Positions 21,988 through 34,154 of a DNA stretch of 64,000 bases are shown here, piece by piece; the stretch's first letter is position 1; every line of letters begins with the position of its first letter. Source of the DNA: Garcia nutans (Eukaryota; Streptophyta; Magnoliopsida; Malpighiales; Euphorbiaceae); the NCBI GenBank assembly GCA_947685225.1, contig CANTUV010000037.1:31887001-31951000 (forward strand). The letters are read 5' to 3'. The notes beneath the pieces are model-generated. The model was not told where the DNA came from. It ran no database searches and saw only the letters and a list, made by a program, of their open reading frames with translations. Both the position numbers and the translations under genes were made by a program.

Positions 21988-23684
21988 CTGTGAGCGGGGA
22001 TTTTTGCTCCCACTCCCGGTGGAATGGTTCTTGCGACTTCGGCACTGTTTAGGCTCGGGGCCTTAGAGAACACGGACCTAAGTCTGGAGAAAATGGAGTA
22101 GCCAACTGGACGGGCTGGGAAAAAAGAAAGGGGTGGATGACTCGATTCCTAAGGAATTCCCAACCCCCTAATTGGTTTGGAAAGTTGGGTATGTATGAGG
22201 AAGGTGAGAAATGGCCCAGCACCCCCACAATGCTCGGTTCATTGGAACCGACCTCCTTTACAGGTCTTAATATTATAAAATTCTTAAATATAACAACATT
22301 ATCCATATTACACACAATAATTAAAATAAAGCATCGATATATTGAAAATCAAAACAATGTCCAAGCAAAATAAATAAATGGACACCCATCCGAAGATGGA
22401 AACATGCCCTTACATAATCCATGCCTAAATAGGACACCCATCGAAAGGTAGAAACATGTCCTTTACATTGGTTCTAAAATAGAAAAGCAATTTAAATTAC
22501 ATGATATTTAACTAATGAGGTACCCACTGGTGCGTCGCGTCTAGTGCTATAGCAATACCGCAAGTGCATGGGTCGCCCAAGTAATAAAATAGTGAGTGAG
22601 TTATCGTTCCACTGAGGACAAGGCCAAGTACTAGTGCAAATCTTAACTGTTGTTTAGCAAATCAATATTTTTGTGATGAGTTTTGTAATTGAAAACAATT
22701 AACTTAAATAAATGAAAGTAAAGATAAATTGTGTGTTTTGTAAAAAGGTTTGATAATAATGATACTATCCAGATATTGAATCCCCCTAGCCACAATTACA
22801 TCACATAATAGAGTTGAATTGGCATTCCTCTAACTTAGACTAAAACCTCTCTCGAGTGAATTAATCCCTAATCACTAAGTAGAGTGCCGGAATCTCTTCT
22901 CAAACACAATTAAATAAATCTTGCATTAAGAACAAGGAACTATATACCAAAGGATCTTGTAAGTCTATCTCTAGTACCCCAATCAATCCTCAACCCTTAT
23001 GAGTAATCAATTCATATCAAGCTTTCTCAAGTCAATAATATGAAAATGGCAACCAATCAATAAGCATGCTATTATCAATTGGAAATAAATCATTAAGCAT
23101 CATAAGAATAAAACAACTCCATCAATTAAAATTATCTAGTTATACAAATAAGCTAGAGTTCTTCAATATCTAGATAGAGAATGATTTAGTTCATGTTCAA
23201 TACACTTAATACAATCAACAACAACAATAACATTAAAATGAATTAAAAGGAGAAAATAGAAAAACCCCTTTCAATGTAGCTTCTTCAATCTCCAGGAGCT
23301 GCCAATAGAAGATGGAGATGGTGGAGAGGATAGAAATGGAGGATGAAGATGAAGAGTCAAGGAAAGTGTCACTCCCTCCTTGCCCAAACTGTGTATGCCC
23401 AGCCTCCTCCTCTCAAACCTCTCTTCTCTACCTCTGTTCTCTGTTTCCTGCACAAACCTCTAGCCCTCTGCAGAAGCCCCCCCTTTCTTCTTCCTCTTCT
23501 TCTCTTTTTATTTCCCTCCAAAGATCAAGCCCATGCTTCCAACTCACACCACTCTCCATTGTCTCTCACTTTCTCTTTGTTTAATCTTTCTTTCCATCAA
23601 TTAGGCAAGCTTTTCTCTTCTTTTATGGCAAAAGCAAAGTCCTTATCACCCACTTGTCTCCCAATTCGTGCAAAGGAATCAAGG

Positions 23685-23692
23685 CTTTTATA
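23685..23692 (-). promoter_or_regulatory. TATA box of the split solo LTR
   Basis: TATAAAAG on the minus strand, directly downstream of GACACGG palindromes at 23695-23775. The sequence following it on the minus strand (GCCTTGATTCC) would be the transcript start region. Confidence 0.6.
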
Positions 23693-23782
23693 GGTGACAC
23701 GGCCAAGCCATGAGAGGCTTGGCCATGTTTCTTATTTTTCTTTGGGACACGGCCAAGCTAGTTGGCTGTGTCTCTTACTGCC

Positions 23783-26508
23783 TGTAATATCCCAAAGTAT
23801 GCCCTAGAAGTTTTGATATTATTGTTGTAATTGGATTGAATGTGTATATGTTAAATTTTAAAGAGAAGAGAGCTTTAAAGGGAAGTGTATATGTTGTGTA
23901 TATGGAAATATATATAACATATATACAAGTCAATGTGATGGTCAAAGGAAGAACATATTTAGCTATTTTAAATTAATTAAGTTAATTAATGGAAAATGAG
24001 AAATTAAAATGAATGGAAGAGATTAATTTGGATTATTTAATATTATATTTGCTTGGAAGAGGTTTAAAGAGAGGAGTATTTGACTTTGGTTTCTTGATTT
24101 TCTTTTCATTTCTTCCTTTTTTCCTTTTGTTGGCCGGCCATCTAAAGCAAGAGAGAGAGAGAGTGAGTTTTGTGATCCAAGCTCAAATTGAAGGAAGATT
24201 CAAGTGAAGAAGTTGAAATTTGAGAAGTATCATCAATTTTGGTAAGTTCTCTCTTGATTTCTCTTGTTTATTTTGGAATTATGTTTGAGTTTGAGGGTTT
24301 ATTGTTGATGATAGGAGTGTATTTTGATTGTGTTGTGTTTAAGAGTGTTTGATTCATTGGATCTTTGGATTTTTGAGTTTGGATTGAAGAAAAGAGTAAG
24401 TTGGTTGGAAGAGAAAGTGTGTGATTGTGTATAGGGTTTGTGGTGATGATTATAATTTGTGATTGGTAGATGTTTTGAATTGTTTTAGTGTTTTTGCAAG
24501 TTTGTTATGATGTTTGGGTTTGTTGAGCTAAGTTTGTTTGAAGTGGATTTTGGTGAAAGAAAGTGATTTGTTGAGTTAAGTGTTGTTGTGGCCGGAATCT
24601 GTGTTTTTGGCCTGACGCGCCCATGAGCACGACTAGGATTTTGGGCGTGTCGATGGTTCTGTGTTTTTGGATGGGTGACACGAGCAGTGACACGCCCATG
24701 TCATTTAGCGTGTCACAGCTTCTGTGTAGTAGTAGTATTTACACGTCCAGTGACACGCCCGTGTTGATGAGCGTGTCATAGCTACTGTGTTGGTGAGGAA
24801 TTGACACGGACATGAACACGCCCATGTTGTTGGATGTGTCAATATTTCTGTGAGACAGAATATATTACACGTTCAGTGACACGCCCGTGGTTCTGAGCGT
24901 GTCAAAGCTTCTGTGTTGTGGGTTTAGAGCACGGTCAGGGACACGCCCCTGTTGATGAGCGTGTCATGTCTAGGGTTTTCCCTAGTTAGTCTTATCTATT
25001 TTATCTCATATGTATTATTCCTTTTGGATTAGGTTGTGAAGAGGTTGATTTGCCCTAACTTAAGTGGTGAAGAAGTGTTGGAAAAAGGAAGTGTATAGAT
25101 TTGTCTAAGTGGTGCTTAAGGTAAGTACAAGCTACATTATTGCATACATTCATATGATATTGAGACTTAACATGCATTTGATTATAAATGTGTTAAGAAA
25201 TTTGATGTATTATTGATACTGGTTAACAATGTTATGTTTGATATAATGTGAATATTAATGAGCATCTAAATTGTGAATTAAAGCCAATGACTATGTACAA
25301 CTAAATGTGAATTGGAATATAATGAGATGTGAAACCAATGTGATGGGTTATAATGGTGTAAATGATATGATTGAGGCATGTTTGCCTAGATAATGTTCAA
25401 TGCAATTGATGATAGATATGTATACTATCTTGATGTGATGAGAAGCCATGATTGTTGTCTATGATGATGCAAATGAATTATAATTGAGGCATGGTTGCCT
25501 ATTTTGATTATGAGAAATGAATTGAGAAAGAAATGTATAAAGATATAAATGAAAGACTTTGTGTCTAATGTGTTATTCAACCTTCAGAGTTCTGAGTTTG
25601 GTGGCATGCCAATGAATTACTGGATAGGTGAAAAGACTGGGTCGTAAGCCGATTCCAGTTGAAAAATGTAAAATGATAAATATGAAATGTGAATTAAAAG
25701 TAACAGTCTAGCCGGGTTGAGGATTTCCTCGGGTTTATCCGGGTTGAGGTCCAAGAGACTGGGTCTGTTACTAGTAACAGTCTAGTCGGGTTGAGGATCT
25801 CCTCGAATTTAGACGGGTTGAGGTCCAAGAGACTGGGTCTGTTACACTATCCATTGATATATATATATATATGATGCCTACGGGTTTGATGATTATGATT
25901 ATAGACCAAAGCAGTAACTCTGAACTTTGAATAACGAATTAGTGTCTTGTGGGCCCATACGTGTCTTTGTGTCAATGTAAATCATAAAATGATGAAATGT
26001 AGTCTTATGAACAATATGAAAATATTATTTGTGAATATTATATGAATTGTTGAAATGTGTGACATTGGCATTGCATAGAAGCATATTATTATTGTAGTTT
26101 GTACCACTAAGCCGTTGGCTTAGCGCGATTGTAATTCATCGCGCAGGTGACAGAGAAGAATCGGAGAGTTTCGCTAGACCGAGTAGAGTCTAGATTTTGA
26201 GGCTTTTGAGAGTGGAGCTTAAAGATCAAGGACATACTGCCAAACATGTATATATATATTTTACGTTTTGTAAAACTTGAGTTTGATGTACAAGTATTTG
26301 TAAATATTTGTTATATTTTCCGCTGCTTTTAAATAAACATTTTATCTTTTGTCTTTTGTAATTTCTTTTAAATGATTTAAATTTGTTCATATTTTTGTAA
26401 AGGGATGAGTCATTTGTTAAGTTTATCGTGGCATTTCTATATTCAGTATACGTATATTACGATCGTATTAGCATGCTGTGTATGTATACGGGATATAGGA
26501 GTGTTACA
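23783..26508 (+). repeat. 5' LTR, Tekay-like element
   Basis: TGTAATATCCC...GTGTTACA. It includes a GA microsatellite (~24148), ACACG palindromes (24690-24970) and a tandem pair of ~73-bp units at 25699-25843, each bounded by GTAACAGTCT and CTGTTAC inverted ends. TA repeats (about 25857-25872 and 26249-26258) and the TTGGCTTAGCGCGATTG block (26117-26133) follow. Probable TATA-type sequence is near 23905-23925. Confidence 0.92.
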
Positions 26509-26515
26509 TTTATTT

Positions 26516-26527
26516 TGGTATCAGAGC
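26516..26527 (+). promoter_or_regulatory. Primer-binding site, initiator tRNA-Met
   Basis: TGGTATCAGAGC, 7 bp after the LTR end, is the standard plant retrotransposon sequence complementary to the 3' end of initiator tRNA-Met. Confidence 0.92.
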
Positions 26528-26676
26528 CTAGGTTTGAGATTCTCAACCTAGGTGAATTGTAAGAAAAAGAATATTTTGATTTTAAAAGTTGGTTTCGAGT
26601 AAAATACATGTTTTGGTATGGCAGTCTTTGATCTTTAATGAGGTATATTCTGCTGTGTTTGCAGATATAGGTAGAG

Positions 26677-27933
26677 ATGACATCTCATTCACGACAGTCT
26701 GTTGAGGGTAGTGCAGAAAGTGTAGCTCCTGAAGAGAGTAGAGATGGAGCTAGGGTTGAGAGAGTTAGTGAGGCACCTGTTTCTGTGCCAGAGAGATCAT
26801 CTACAGATGAGGCTCCACCGGGTTGGTTAAGGCATATGGTGGAGTTATTTAGGCAAGCTCCAGTGCAGCCGCCACCACCACCACAGCCTCAAGTGCCGGT
26901 AAGACATTATGACAAGTTGAGAAAATTTGGGGCTGAAGATTTCTTAGGCACTACCGATCCTGCAGTGGCTGAGCAGTGGTTGGATAAGGTACAGAGGATA
27001 TTCATTCAGTTGCAAGCCACTTCGGATGAGAAGTTTGACTATGCCAGATCCCTCTTACAGAAAGATGCCTATGACTGGTGGAAGACTGTTCCTCATGCTA
27101 TGGATGATCCACCTACCTTATCATATGGGGATTTTCTGAGGGAGTTCGAACATAAATATACTCCGAGGGAGTATAAAGATATTAAGAAGATGGAATTCCT
27201 GAATTTGAGGCAAGACAACCGGACGGTGACAGAATACGAGATTGAGTACATCCGGTTGAGTCGTTATGCTGGGGAAATTATCTCTGATGAAATAGACCGG
27301 TGCAGAAGGCTTGAGGAGGGATTGAAGCCCTCTATTATGTGCATCGTGGCTGGTTCTAGATACCAGGATTTCTCCCAGCTTGTTGCAGTAGCTAGGAGTG
27401 TGGAGAGGGCTCAGAGTATTGCCGCAGCTGCTACTGAAGAGGAGACTAGGGTAAGGAGACCCCAGTTTGAGGCAGGGTCTTCATTTGTGAAGAGGGATAG
27501 AGGAAGTTTTGTTCCGAGGATTAGTAGGAGTCAGAGACAGCAGGGTAGGTCAGTGCAGTATCCGAGACAGAGACCGAGACCTACAGCTTCTGTAGCCAGT
27601 GCTCCGACTCCTAGGATTCAGAGGTCTACCCCACCTACATGTGAGATTTGTGGCAGAAACCATGTGGGTGCTTGCTGGATGAGTGGCAGATCAGCTGTGT
27701 GTTTCAGGTGTGGATCACCCGATCATTTTATTAGGGAGTGTCCTGAGATGCAGGAGCATAGACGGGCTGAGTCTGCAGCCTCTCGACCCAGTGTCAGCAG
27801 AGGTGGTCGAGGAAGTAGAGGTTTCAGTAGGGGTGGTCGATCCGGGTACAGTCAGAGAGGAGGATCATCATCCGGAGGCAGTAGGCCAGAGGAGGCCGGA
27901 TCTTCTCAGAGGGTGTATGTGATGCAGAGGTAG
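26677..27933 (+). CDS. gypsy Gag protein (418 aa)
   Basis: The first ATG after the primer site opens a 418-codon frame. An N-terminal proline-rich stretch (about residues 65-75) leads to a capsid domain at about 80-230 (YDKLRKFGAEDF, AEQWLDKVQRIF, YARSLLQKDAYDWW, LREFEHKYTP, FLNLRQDNRTVTEYE), the retrotransposon gag family fold. A basic Arg/Ser-rich region follows. Then comes a CCHC zinc knuckle, CFRCGSPDHFIREC, at about 343-356, preceded by a CEICGRNHVGAC half-knuckle. The frame ends at TAG (27931-27933), but pol continues in the same frame. That stop is either a CAG-to-TAG mutation or a read-through site; I favour mutation because the other stops in this copy have the same signature. Confidence 0.88.
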   Translation: MTSHSRQSVEGSAESVAPEESRDGARVERVSEAPVSVPERSSTDEAPPGWLRHMVELFRQAPVQPPPPPQPQVPVRHYDKLRKFGAEDFLGTTDPAVAEQWLDKVQRIFIQLQATSDEKFDYARSLLQKDAYDWWKTVPHAMDDPPTLSYGDFLREFEHKYTPREYKDIKKMEFLNLRQDNRTVTEYEIEYIRLSRYAGEIISDEIDRCRRLEEGLKPSIMCIVAGSRYQDFSQLVAVARSVERAQSIAAAATEEETRVRRPQFEAGSSFVKRDRGSFVPRISRSQRQQGRSVQYPRQRPRPTASVASAPTPRIQRSTPPTCEICGRNHVGACWMSGRSAVCFRCGSPDHFIRECPEMQEHRRAESAASRPSVSRGGRGSRGFSRGGRSGYSQRGGSSSGGSRPEEAGSSQRVYVMQR

Positions 27934-30900
27934 CCAGATGTTTCAGCAGTGATAGCGGGTACATTTTCTTTATTTGGCATTTCAGTACTTGCTTTGATTG
28001 ATCCAGGATCTACTCATTCATATATTAGTGCATCCATATTGCCTGTGTCTGAACTGCATTCTGAGTCCTTAGGATTTGATGTCTTGTTGACAAATCCTTT
28101 AGGACATAGTGTAGTTGTTAGCAAGGTGCACCGAGATAGTGCAGTAGTGGTGCAAGGTGAGGAGTTTCTTGGAAATTTAATTGAAATGCCTTTTAAAGAA
28201 TATGATTTGATCTTAGGCATGGATTGGCTGTCTAAACATGGAGCTGTGGTGGATTGTAAAAAGAAGTGTGCCACCTTGAGAACCAATGATGGTAGAGATG
28301 TGATAGTATCTAGTGAGCAGAGACAACTTGCATCCTTATTTGTATCAGCTGTAACAGCTATGAAGTTGATTAGAAAAGGGTGTGATGCTTATCTTGCTCA
28401 TGTGGTGGATACTAGAGTTTTGGGTTCTCAACTTGGTAATATCACCACAGTTGCAGATTTTCCGGATGTGTTTCTTGAGGAGTTGCCAGGGTTACCCCCT
28501 GAGAGAGAGGTTGAGTTTGGTATCGATCTGTTGCCTGGTACCACTCCCATCTCTATCACCCCTTATAGAATGGCACCTGCTGAATTGAGAGAGTTGAAGG
28601 TGCAGTTACAGGAGTTGTTGGATAAAGGGTTTATTCGCCCTAGTGTTTCTCCTTGGGGAGCTCCTGTGTTGTTTGTGAAAAAGAAGGATGGTACTATGAG
28701 GTTATGCATCGATTATAGGCAATTGAACAAAGTGACTATTAAGAATAAATATCCTTTGCCTAGGATTGACGATCTCTTTGATCAATTGAAGGGAGCATCA
28801 ATGTTTTCCAAGACTGATTTGAGATCCGGGTACCATCAGTTGAGGGTTAAAGCTGAAGATGTTTCTAAGACATCTTTCAGCACCAGATATGGGCATTATG
28901 AGTTTTTAGTAATGCCTTTTGGGTTGACGAATGCACTTGCAGCTTTCATGGATTTGATGAATAGGGTGTTTAGACCCTATCTGGATCAGTTTGTGGTGGT
29001 TTTCATCGATGATATCTTGGTGTATTCGCATAATGAAGAGGAGCATGACAAGCATTTGTGAATTGTGTTGCAGATTTTAAGAGAGAAGCAATTGTATGCT
29101 AAACTGTCAAAGTGTGAATTTTGGCTTGACCAAGTTACTTTTCTGGGTCATATAGTTTCAGCGGATGGTATAAGAGTTGATCCAAGTAAAGTTGAAGCTA
29201 TTTTGAATTGGAGTCCACCAAAGTCTGTGACTGAAGTTAGAAGTTTTCTGGGTTTGGCAGGCTATTACCTACAGTTTGTGAAAGGTTTTTCTTTGATAGC
29301 TACTCCACTCACCAGATTGCTTCGGAAGGGAGTTAGATTTGTGTGGACGAATCAGTGTCAAGTTAGTTTTAAGCAGTTGAAAGAAATGTTGACTCAAGCA
29401 CCTGTTCTTACTTTACCCGTGGAAGATAAACCATATGTGATTTATAGTGATGCTTCACATAATGGTTTAGGATGTGTTTTGATGCAAGAGGGTAAAGTCA
29501 TAGCTTATGCTTCTCGGCAGTTGAAGCCGCACGAGCTTAACTATCCGACTCATGATTTGGAGTTGGCAGCTATAGTGTTTGCTTTGAAGATTTGGTGACA
29601 TTACTTATATAGGGAGAAATGTTTTATCTATACGGATCATAAAAGTTTGAAATATTTGGGTGTTCAGAAGGAGCTGAATCTTTGGCAAAGACGATGGTTA
29701 GAATTGATTAAAGACTACGACTGCTTGATTGATTATCATCCTGGTAAGGCGAATGTGGTTGCTGATGCCTTGAGTCGAAAGTCTTTAGCAGGTTTGGCTG
29801 TGTATTCGCTCTCATTGCTTGTTGAATTGAGAGCATTGCATGCTAATTTTGAAGTTTGTGATGATGGTACATTATTGGCTCAGCTGCAGTTAAGACCAGT
29901 ATTGTTAGATCATATTAAAGAGGCTCAATTGGCTGATGAGAAAATTCAAAAAATTTTGTCAGATTTCCAGAATGGGGAAAGCCGAGATTTCTATATGAAG
30001 AGTGATGGTAGTCTTTGGTTCAAGGATAGGTTGTGTGTACCTGATGATGATAGTTTGAGGAAGATTATTTTAGAGGAAGCACACCAATCGAGTTTTGCTA
30101 TGCATCCGGGTAGTACAAAGATGTACCATGATTTGAAACAGCACTACTGGTGGTCTGGTATGAAGAGAGACATAGCGAAATTTGTGTCCAAATGTCTCAC
30201 TTGTCAGAGGGTGAAAGCTGAGCATCAAATTCCAGCAGGGTTGCTTCAACCTTTAACAGTGTCGGAATGGAAATGGGAGAGAGTGACAATGGATTTTGTA
30301 TCAGGGTTGCCATTAACTCAGAAGAAGTATGATGCTATTTGGGTGATTGTAGATCGGTTGACAAAGACAGCTCATTTTCTTCCTGTTAGAATGGACTATT
30401 CTCTTGAAAGGTTAGCTGAGCTGTATGTTAGCGAGATAGTGAAGTTGCATGGAGTCCTAATCTCTTTAGTGTCTGATCGAGATCCCCGGTTTACTTCGAG
30501 GTTTTGGAAGAGTTTACATGGGGCTTTGGGTTCTTGATTGCACTTTAGTACTGCTTTTCACCCGCAGACAGATGGGCAGTCAGAGAGAGTGATACAGATT
30601 ATTGAGGATATGTTGAGAAGCTGTGTCATTGATTTCTCTGGAAGTTGGGATAGATTTTTGCCACTTGTTGAATTTGCTTACAACAACAGTCACCAATCTA
30701 GTATTGGTATGGCACCATTTGAGGCATTGTATGGTAGAAGATGCAGAACGCCTTTATGTTGGAATGAAATTGGAGAAGACAAACTAATTGGTCCTGATTT
30801 GATTAAAGAAACTGAAGAAAAAGTAAAGATAATTCAGGATCGGTTAAAGACAGCTTCAGATCGACAGAAATCTTATTCAGATTTGAAAAGAAGAGACATA

Positions 30901-31332
30901 AAATTTGATGTTGGAGATAAAGTATTTTTAAAAGTGTCTCCTTGGAAGAAGATATTGAGATTTGGTCGAAGAGGGAAGCTGAGTCCTCATTTCATTGGAC
31001 CATATGAAGTTTTAGAAAGAATTGGGCCAGTTGCTTATCGGCTTGCTTTGCCGCCTGAGTTGGATAGAATCCATAATGTATTCCATGTTTCTATGTTGAG
31101 GAGGTATAGATCGGATCCATCTCATAACTTGCCAGTTGAATCTATTGTAGTCAGTTTGGATATGACATTTGAAGAAGAACCAGTTGCTATTTTGGCCCAT
31201 GAAGTGAAAGAGTTGAGGAATAAGAAAGTGCCTTTGGTAAAGGTTCTTTGGAAGCATCATGGTAAAGAAGAGGCAACTTGGGAAAGTGAGCAAGCAATGC
31301 AAGATCAGTATCCTCAACTGTTTCAGACTTGA
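27934..31332 (+). pseudogene. gypsy Pol: protease, RT, RNase H, integrase, chromodomain-like tail; three stops
   Basis: One frame runs from the gag stop to TGA at 31330. Protease has ALIDPGSTHSYIS near 27993-28030. RT spans about 28500-29060 with FIDD in VVFIDDILVYS. RNase H has YSDASHNGLGC, HDLELAA and YTDHKSLKYLG. The integrase zinc finger is HQSSFAMHPG...CLTCQRVKAEH, and its core has MDFVSGLP, SDRDPRF and DGQSERV. The tail ends VAILAHEVKELRNKK...ATWESEQ. Three TGA stops at 29059-29061, 29596-29598 and 30535-30537 each replace an Arg found in the open minus-strand copy (LRIVL, WRHYL, SRLHF). All other catalytic motifs are kept and there is no frameshift. Confidence 0.9.
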
Positions 31333-31365
31333 TATCAGGTAATTTCGAGGACGAAATTTCTTTTT

Positions 31366-31378
31366 AGAGGGGGAGAAT
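31366..31378 (+). promoter_or_regulatory. Polypurine tract
   Basis: AGAGGGGGAGAAT directly precedes the 3' LTR and is shared with the copies at 4987 (minus strand) and 1970. It follows the conserved AATTTCGAGGACGAAATTTC. Confidence 0.85.
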
Positions 31379-34115
31379 TGTAATATCCCAAAGTATGTCT
31401 TAGAAGTTTTGATATTATTGTTGTAATTGGATTGAATGTGTATATGTTAAATTTTAAAGAGAAGAGAGCTTTAAAGGGAAGTGTATATGTTGTGTATATG
31501 GAAATATATATAATATATATACAAGTCAATGTGATGGTCAAAGGAAGAAGATATTTAGCTATTTTAAATTAATTAAGTTAATTAGTGGAAAATGAGAAAT
31601 TAAAATGAATGGAAGAGATTAATTTGGATTATTTAATATTATATTTGCTTGGAGGAGGTTTAAAGAGAGGAGTATTTGACTTTGGTTTCTTGATTTTCTT
31701 TTCATTTCTTCCCTTTTTCATTTTGTTGGCCGGCCATCTAAAGCAAGAGAGAGAGAGAGAGTGAGTTTTGTGATCCAAGCTCAAATTGAAGGAAGATTCA
31801 AGTGAAGAAGTTGAAATTTGAGAAGTATCATCAACTTTGGTAAGTTCTCTCTTGATTTCTCTTATTTATTTTGGAATTATGTTTGAGTTTGAGGGTTTAT
31901 TGTTGATGATAGGAGTGTATTTTGATTGTGTTGTGTTTAAGAGTGTTTGATTCATTGGATCTTTGGATTTTTGAGTTTGGATTGAAGAAAAGAGTAAGTT
32001 GGTTGGAAGAGAAAGTGTGTGATTGTGTATAGGGTTTGTGGTGATGATTATAATTTGTGATGGGTAGATGTTTTGAATTGTTTTAGTGTTTTTGCAAGTT
32101 TGTTATGATGTTTGGGTTTGTTGAGCTAAGTTTGTTTGAAGTGGATTTTGGTGAAAGGAAGTGATTTGTTGAGTTAAGTGTTGTTTTGGCCGGAATCTGT
32201 GTTTTTGGCCTGACGCGCCCATGAGCACGACCAGGATTTTGGGCGTGTCGATGGTTCTGTGTTTTTGGATGGGTGACACGAGCAGTGACACGCCCATGTC
32301 ATTTAGCGTGTCACAGCTTCTGTGTAGTAGTAGTATTTACACGTCCAGTGACACGCCCGTGTTGATGAGCGTGTCATAGCTACTGTGTTGGTGAGGAATT
32401 GACACGGACATGAACACGCCCATGTTGTTGGATGTGTCAATATTTCTGTGAGACAGAATATATTACACGTTCAGTGACACGCCCGTGGTTCTGAGCGTGT
32501 CAAAGCTTCTATGTTGTGGGTTTAGAGCACGGTCAGGGACACGCCCCTGTTGATGAGCGTGTCATGTCTAGGGTTTTCCCTAGTTAGTCTTATCTATTTT
32601 ATCTCATATGTATTATTCCTTTTGGATTAGGTTGTGAAGAGGTTGATTTGCCCTAACTTAAGTGGTGAAGAAGTGTTGGAAAAAGGAAGTGTGTAGATTT
32701 GTCTAAGTGGTGCTTAAGGTAAGTACAAGCTACATTATTGCATACATTCATATGATATTGAGACTTAACATGCATTTGATTATAAATGTGTTAAGAAATT
32801 TGATGTATTATTGATACTGGTTAACAATGTTATGTTTGATATAATGTGAATATTAATGAGCATCTAAATTGTGAATTAAAGCCATTGACTATGTACAACT
32901 AAATGTGAATTGGAATATAATGAGATGTGAAACCAATGTGATGGGTTATAATGGTGTAAATGATATGATTGAGGCATGTTTGCCTAGATAATGTTCAATG
33001 CAATTGATGATAGATATGTATACTATCTTGATGTGATGAGAAGCCATGATTGTTGGCTATGATGATGCAAATGAATTATAATTGAGGCATGGTTGCCTAT
33101 TTTGATTATGAGAAATGAATTGAGAAAGAAATGTATAAAGATATAAATGAAAGACTTTGTGTCTAATGTGTTATTCAACCTTCAGAGTTCTGAGTTTGGT
33201 GGCATGCCAATGAATTACTGGATAGGTGAAAAGACTGGGTCGTAAGCCGATTCCAGTTGAAAAATGTAAAATGATAAATATGAAATGTGAATTAAAAGTA
33301 ACAGTCTAGCCGGGTTGAGGATTTCCTCGGGTTTATCCGGGTTGAGGTCCAAGAGACTGGGTCTGTTACTAGTAACAGTCTAGTCGGGTTGAGGATCTCC
33401 TCGAATTTAGACGGGTTGAGGTCCAAGAGACTGGGTCTGTTACACTATCCATTGATATATATATATATATATATGATGCCTACGGGTTTGATGATTATGA
33501 TTATAGACCAAAGCAGTAACTCTGAACTTTGAATAACGAATTAGTGTCTTGTGGGCCCATACGTGTCTTTGTGTCAATGTAAATCATAAAATGATGAAAT
33601 GTAGTCTTATGAACAATATGAAAATATTATTTGCGAATATTATATGAATTGTTGAAATGTGTGACATTGGCATTGCATAGAAGCATATTATTATTGTAGT
33701 TTGTACCACTAAGCCGTTGGCTTAGCGCGATTGTAATTCATCGCGCAGGTGACAGAGAAGAACCGGAGAGTTTCGCTAGACCGAGTAGAGTCTAGATTTT
33801 GAGGCTTTGAGAGTGGAGCTTAAAGATCAAGGACATACTGCCAAACATGTATATATATATATATATTTTACGTTTTGTAAAACTTGAGTTTGATGTACAA
33901 GTATTTGTAAATATTTGTTATATTTTCCGCTGCTTTTAAATAAACATTTTATCTTTTGTCTTTTGTAATTTCTTTTAAATGATTTAAATTTGTTCATATT
34001 TTTGTAAAGGGATGAGTCATTTGTTAAGTTTATCGTGGCATTTCTATATTCAGTATACGTATATTATGATCGTATTAGCATGCTGTGTACGTATACGGGA
34101 TATAGGGGTGTTACA
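31379..34115 (+). repeat. 3' LTR, Tekay-like element
   Basis: 2737 bp, same termini and internal blocks as the 5' LTR. It is longer mainly because of extra GA (~31750) and TA (~33455 and ~33850) units. Compared with the 5' LTR several differences are transitions, e.g. TATATAACATA/TATATAATATA and ATTACGATCG/ATTATGATCG. Confidence 0.92.
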
Positions 34116-34154
34116 CTGCCCCTCTTCCTTTCTTTCTTTTCTCTTTGGTTTCAT

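Larger units (their letters stand above)
23783..34115 (+). mobile_element. Complete Tekay/Del-like gypsy element, TSD CTGCC
   Basis: Target duplications CTGCC at 23778-23782 and 34116-34120 flank two near-identical LTRs (2726 and 2737 bp), a Met-initiator primer site, gag and pol in one frame and a purine tract. Domain order protease-RT-RNase H-integrase defines gypsy, and the integrase tail points to the chromovirus lineage Tekay/Del. About two dozen substitutions separate the LTRs by eye (roughly 1%), plus microsatellite length changes, so insertion is recent. Four in-frame stops make this copy non-autonomous. Confidence 0.93.

Noticed and set aside
23312..23693. Overlapping Ser/Leu-rich frames, possible small secreted protein
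   Set aside because: CT-rich tract inside the solo LTR downstream of a minus-strand TATA box; no matching promoter, start context or domain on the plus strand.
27931..27933. Programmed UAG read-through between gag and pol of the Tekay-like element
   Set aside because: Possible, but the other three stops in the same frame show the same C-to-T signature, so a CAG-to-TAG mutation is the simpler reading. A family alignment would decide.
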